From contig JAACFO010000030.1 in NCBI GenBank assembly GCA_009937425.1, positions 1-35,049 on the forward strand: 35,049 bases of DNA, written 5' to 3'. Below the pieces are notes generated by a model, which made no database searches, was not told the DNA's origin, and worked only from the letters and a program-made list of their open reading frames with translations. Source of the DNA: Gammaproteobacteria bacterium. Its GTDB lineage: Bacteria > Pseudomonadota > Gammaproteobacteria > HK1. Below are positions 33,749 to 35,049 of the stretch, in pieces. The translations under genes were made by a program, and so were the position numbers. Numbering within the stretch: position 1 is the stretch's first letter; every line of letters begins with the position of its first letter.

Positions 33749-33777
33749 CACAAATTTTGTGCGAGAATTTCCGCACA
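33749..33777. promoter_or_regulatory. Two overlapping palindromes upstream of the GAF-YeiH gene
   Basis: CACAAA-T-TTTGTG (33749-33761) is a perfect inverted repeat. It shares its last four bases with a second one, TGTGCG-N8-CGCACA (33758-33777). They lie 69 bases before the gene start at 33846, a position suited to a dimeric regulator or to alternative hairpins. No known operator is matched with confidence. Confidence 0.45.
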
Positions 33778-33845
33778 CCGGGTATCCTGGATGATGGCCG
33801 TATCGAATAACGATAGCAAAAACGTAGGGCAGAGGGGAGGGCTAT

Positions 33846-35049
33846 ATGCGGCAATATCGTTCCTTGTTGATGAACATCATGCAGGCTGGTAGCGATCGGC
33901 TGCGTTGCGAGAGCACCGCGCTATTTATGGTCGATCCCAAGACGGATGAACTGTGGACGGTCGTTATCCAGGGATCAGAGATCGCCGAGATCAGAATGCC
34001 GACTGACAAAGGGATCGTCGGTGCGTGCCTGGCGAGTGGCAAGCCCATCAGCGTCGCCAATGTGAATGAAGACCAGCGCTTCTATCCCGATGTCGACGCC
34101 CGCAAGATCAAAAAGAAGACCCAGATGCTGCTCGCAGTGCCGCTTTTCGATAAACAGGGCAAGGTTATTGGGGTCGTCGAGTCGATCAACAAGCAGAGTG
34201 GCGAGCCATTCGATGATCACGACAGCGAAACACTCGCGCACTACGCGGCCGAGGTTTCCGACGTGCTCGCGCATACCGGTAAAATTCGGCCATTACTTTC
34301 GGGGATCGCTGTGGTTTTCGTGGTCGCCGTGCTGGCTTATGTGCTTCATGCACTGCTGCCAGGTGCATGGCCCAAGAGTATCGGGACCGTGCTTGTAGCG
34401 GTATTGCTTGGCATCACATTGCGTAACAGTTTGAATCTGCCGGTGCGCCTGGAGCCGGGTATCCAGTTTACGTTACACAGCGTTTTGCGGTTTTCCATCG
34501 TCCTGCTTGGCGCGCGCGTAATGTTCGGCGATGTGCTTACGGTGGGCGGCAAGGCCCTGGGCCTGATCGTCATCCTGATGATCGCGGCGTTAGGGGTAGC
34601 GCACTTGCTGGCGCACTTGCTCAAAGTACCCATGCGGCTGGCGACGCTCATTGGTGTTGCCGGCGCTATCTGCGGCAATAGCGCGATTGCTGCAACCGCG
34701 CCCGCCATTAAGGCCAAGGAGGAAATGCTCTCTATTGCCATCGCGATCAATACCCTGCTCGGTACGACTGCTATGTTCCTGTACCCATGGTTAGGCCTGC
34801 AGCTCGGCATGGACGAATTGTTTTTCGGCCAATGGGCGGGGGTTGCGATCAACGATACTGCGCAGGTGATTGCCGCCTCCTTCTCGGTGGGTCCGCAGGC
34901 CGGTGAAGTGGCGACGATCGTGAAGCTTACGCGCAACGCGCTTCTGGGCCTGGTGGTGGTCCTGCTTGGCCTTGCCTATGCGCGCTGGGCACGCGACCAG
35001 ATTAGCGGTAAGGCCGTACCGCTTATGCATCGCCTGAAACAATCTGTGC
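33846..35049 (+). CDS. GAF domain fused to YeiH-type putative anion exporter (3' end cut off)
   Basis: The frame stays open to the window edge, giving 401 residues so far. Residues 1-145 form a GAF domain (ESTALFMVDPKTDELWTVV, IRMPTDKGIVGACLASGKPI, LLAVPLFDKQGKVIGVVESI). It ends INKQSGEPFDDHDSE, close to the NKxnFx3DE signature of cyclic-nucleotide-binding GAF domains (N115, K116, F122, D126, with S127 where E is usual). From residue 149 the protein is a YeiH/UPF0324 membrane protein with about nine hydrophobic segments so far, including GAICGNSAIAATAPAIKAKEE and FGQWAGVAINDTAQVIAASFSVGPQAG, both family hallmarks. YeiH proteins are proposed sulfate or other anion exporters. GGGGAGGG precedes the ATG. 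YeiH proteins I know of lack a GAF head. Confidence 0.88.
   Translation, partial: MRQYRSLLMNIMQAGSDRLRCESTALFMVDPKTDELWTVVIQGSEIAEIRMPTDKGIVGACLASGKPISVANVNEDQRFYPDVDARKIKKKTQMLLAVPLFDKQGKVIGVVESINKQSGEPFDDHDSETLAHYAAEVSDVLAHTGKIRPLLSGIAVVFVVAVLAYVLHALLPGAWPKSIGTVLVAVLLGITLRNSLNLPVRLEPGIQFTLHSVLRFSIVLLGARVMFGDVLTVGGKALGLIVILMIAALGVAHLLAHLLKVPMRLATLIGVAGAICGNSAIAATAPAIKAKEEMLSIAIAINTLLGTTAMFLYPWLGLQLGMDELFFGQWAGVAINDTAQVIAASFSVGPQAGEVATIVKLTRNALLGLVVVLLGLAYARWARDQISGKAVPLMHRLKQSV

Larger units (their letters stand above)
33007..33845. other. Long intergenic region between kinase and GAF-YeiH genes
   Basis: This 839-base gap is the longest without a confident gene. On its kinase side lie four short perfect hairpins: CTGAG-GCG-CTCAG at 33092-33104, GCCGGAA-GTG-TTCCGGC at 33160-33176, GCTCGG/CCGAGC at 33263-33281, and AGAGG/CCTCT at 33357-33375. 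A minus-strand TATACT at about 33364-33369 could be a -10 box for the kinase, giving a leader of about 355 bases, though no -35 is clear. The right half (33380-33740) shows nothing I can name. Confidence 0.45.

Noticed and set aside
33474-33794. A 106-codon rightward frame in the long gap before GAF-YeiH
   Set aside because: Its composition is not protein-like, it has no ribosome site, and it covers the overlapping palindromes.

Overview
The window looks like a chromosomal segment of a Gram-negative bacterium of the Pseudomonadota type. It carries TRAP transporters with periplasmic binding proteins, a lipoprotein with a lipobox, an outer-membrane beta-barrel candidate, Tat and Sec signal peptides, and many class III nucleotide cyclases fused to TolB-like, TPR, AAA or receiver domains. 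The T-P-Q-M TRAP operon and the YeiH-type exporter would suit a marine or sediment gamma- or alphaproteobacterium. I cannot place it further from sequence alone. I see no rRNA, tRNA, CRISPR array, intact insertion sequence or phage module.

Layout. Positions 1-4230: a nucleoside phosphorylase-like gene (+), a formylglycine-type sulfatase/phosphonate hydrolase (-) and a flavin monooxygenase-like protein (-). Positions 4700-11314 (+): a cyclase-TolB-TPR protein, a zinc-ribbon/cyclase/AAA/TPR giant and an orphan TRAP binding protein. Positions 11400-14700 (-): HAD dehalogenase, AraC regulator, sll1863-like stress protein and a threonine synthase-like PLP enzyme. Positions 15020-17170 (+): a PhyH dioxygenase, then an unusual protein that I read as SCP2-like domain, Cys4 cluster and 2OG-Fe(II) oxygenase. 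Positions 17230-19880 (-): another cyclase-TolB-TPR gene followed by a DUF364 gene that continues in the same reading frame after the stop codon.

Positions 19900-27700 mix intact genes with debris. There is a berberine-bridge-type oxidase gene reduced to its two ends, two dienelactone-hydrolase remnants and two pairs of short dispersed repeats. The intact genes are a secreted protein, a beta-barrel protein, a complete TatT-DctP-DctQ-DctM (TPAT) transport operon and a cyclase fused to a GFA zinc domain. Positions 27735-33006 (-): an orphan family 5 solute-binding protein, a receiver-cyclase, a DivK-like receiver and a HAMP-GAF histidine kinase. The right edge holds the start of a GAF-YeiH fusion whose GAF carries an NKFDE-like motif.

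The recurring theme is cyclic-nucleotide signalling. Five proteins with class III cyclase domains, each with a different partner domain, sit within 26 kb, and next to the last of them is a GAF-headed membrane exporter resembling cyclic-nucleotide-binding GAFs. The least familiar architectures are the SCP2/oxygenase fusion, the cyclase-GFA fusion and the GAF-YeiH fusion. Functional links between these genes are inference from proximity.
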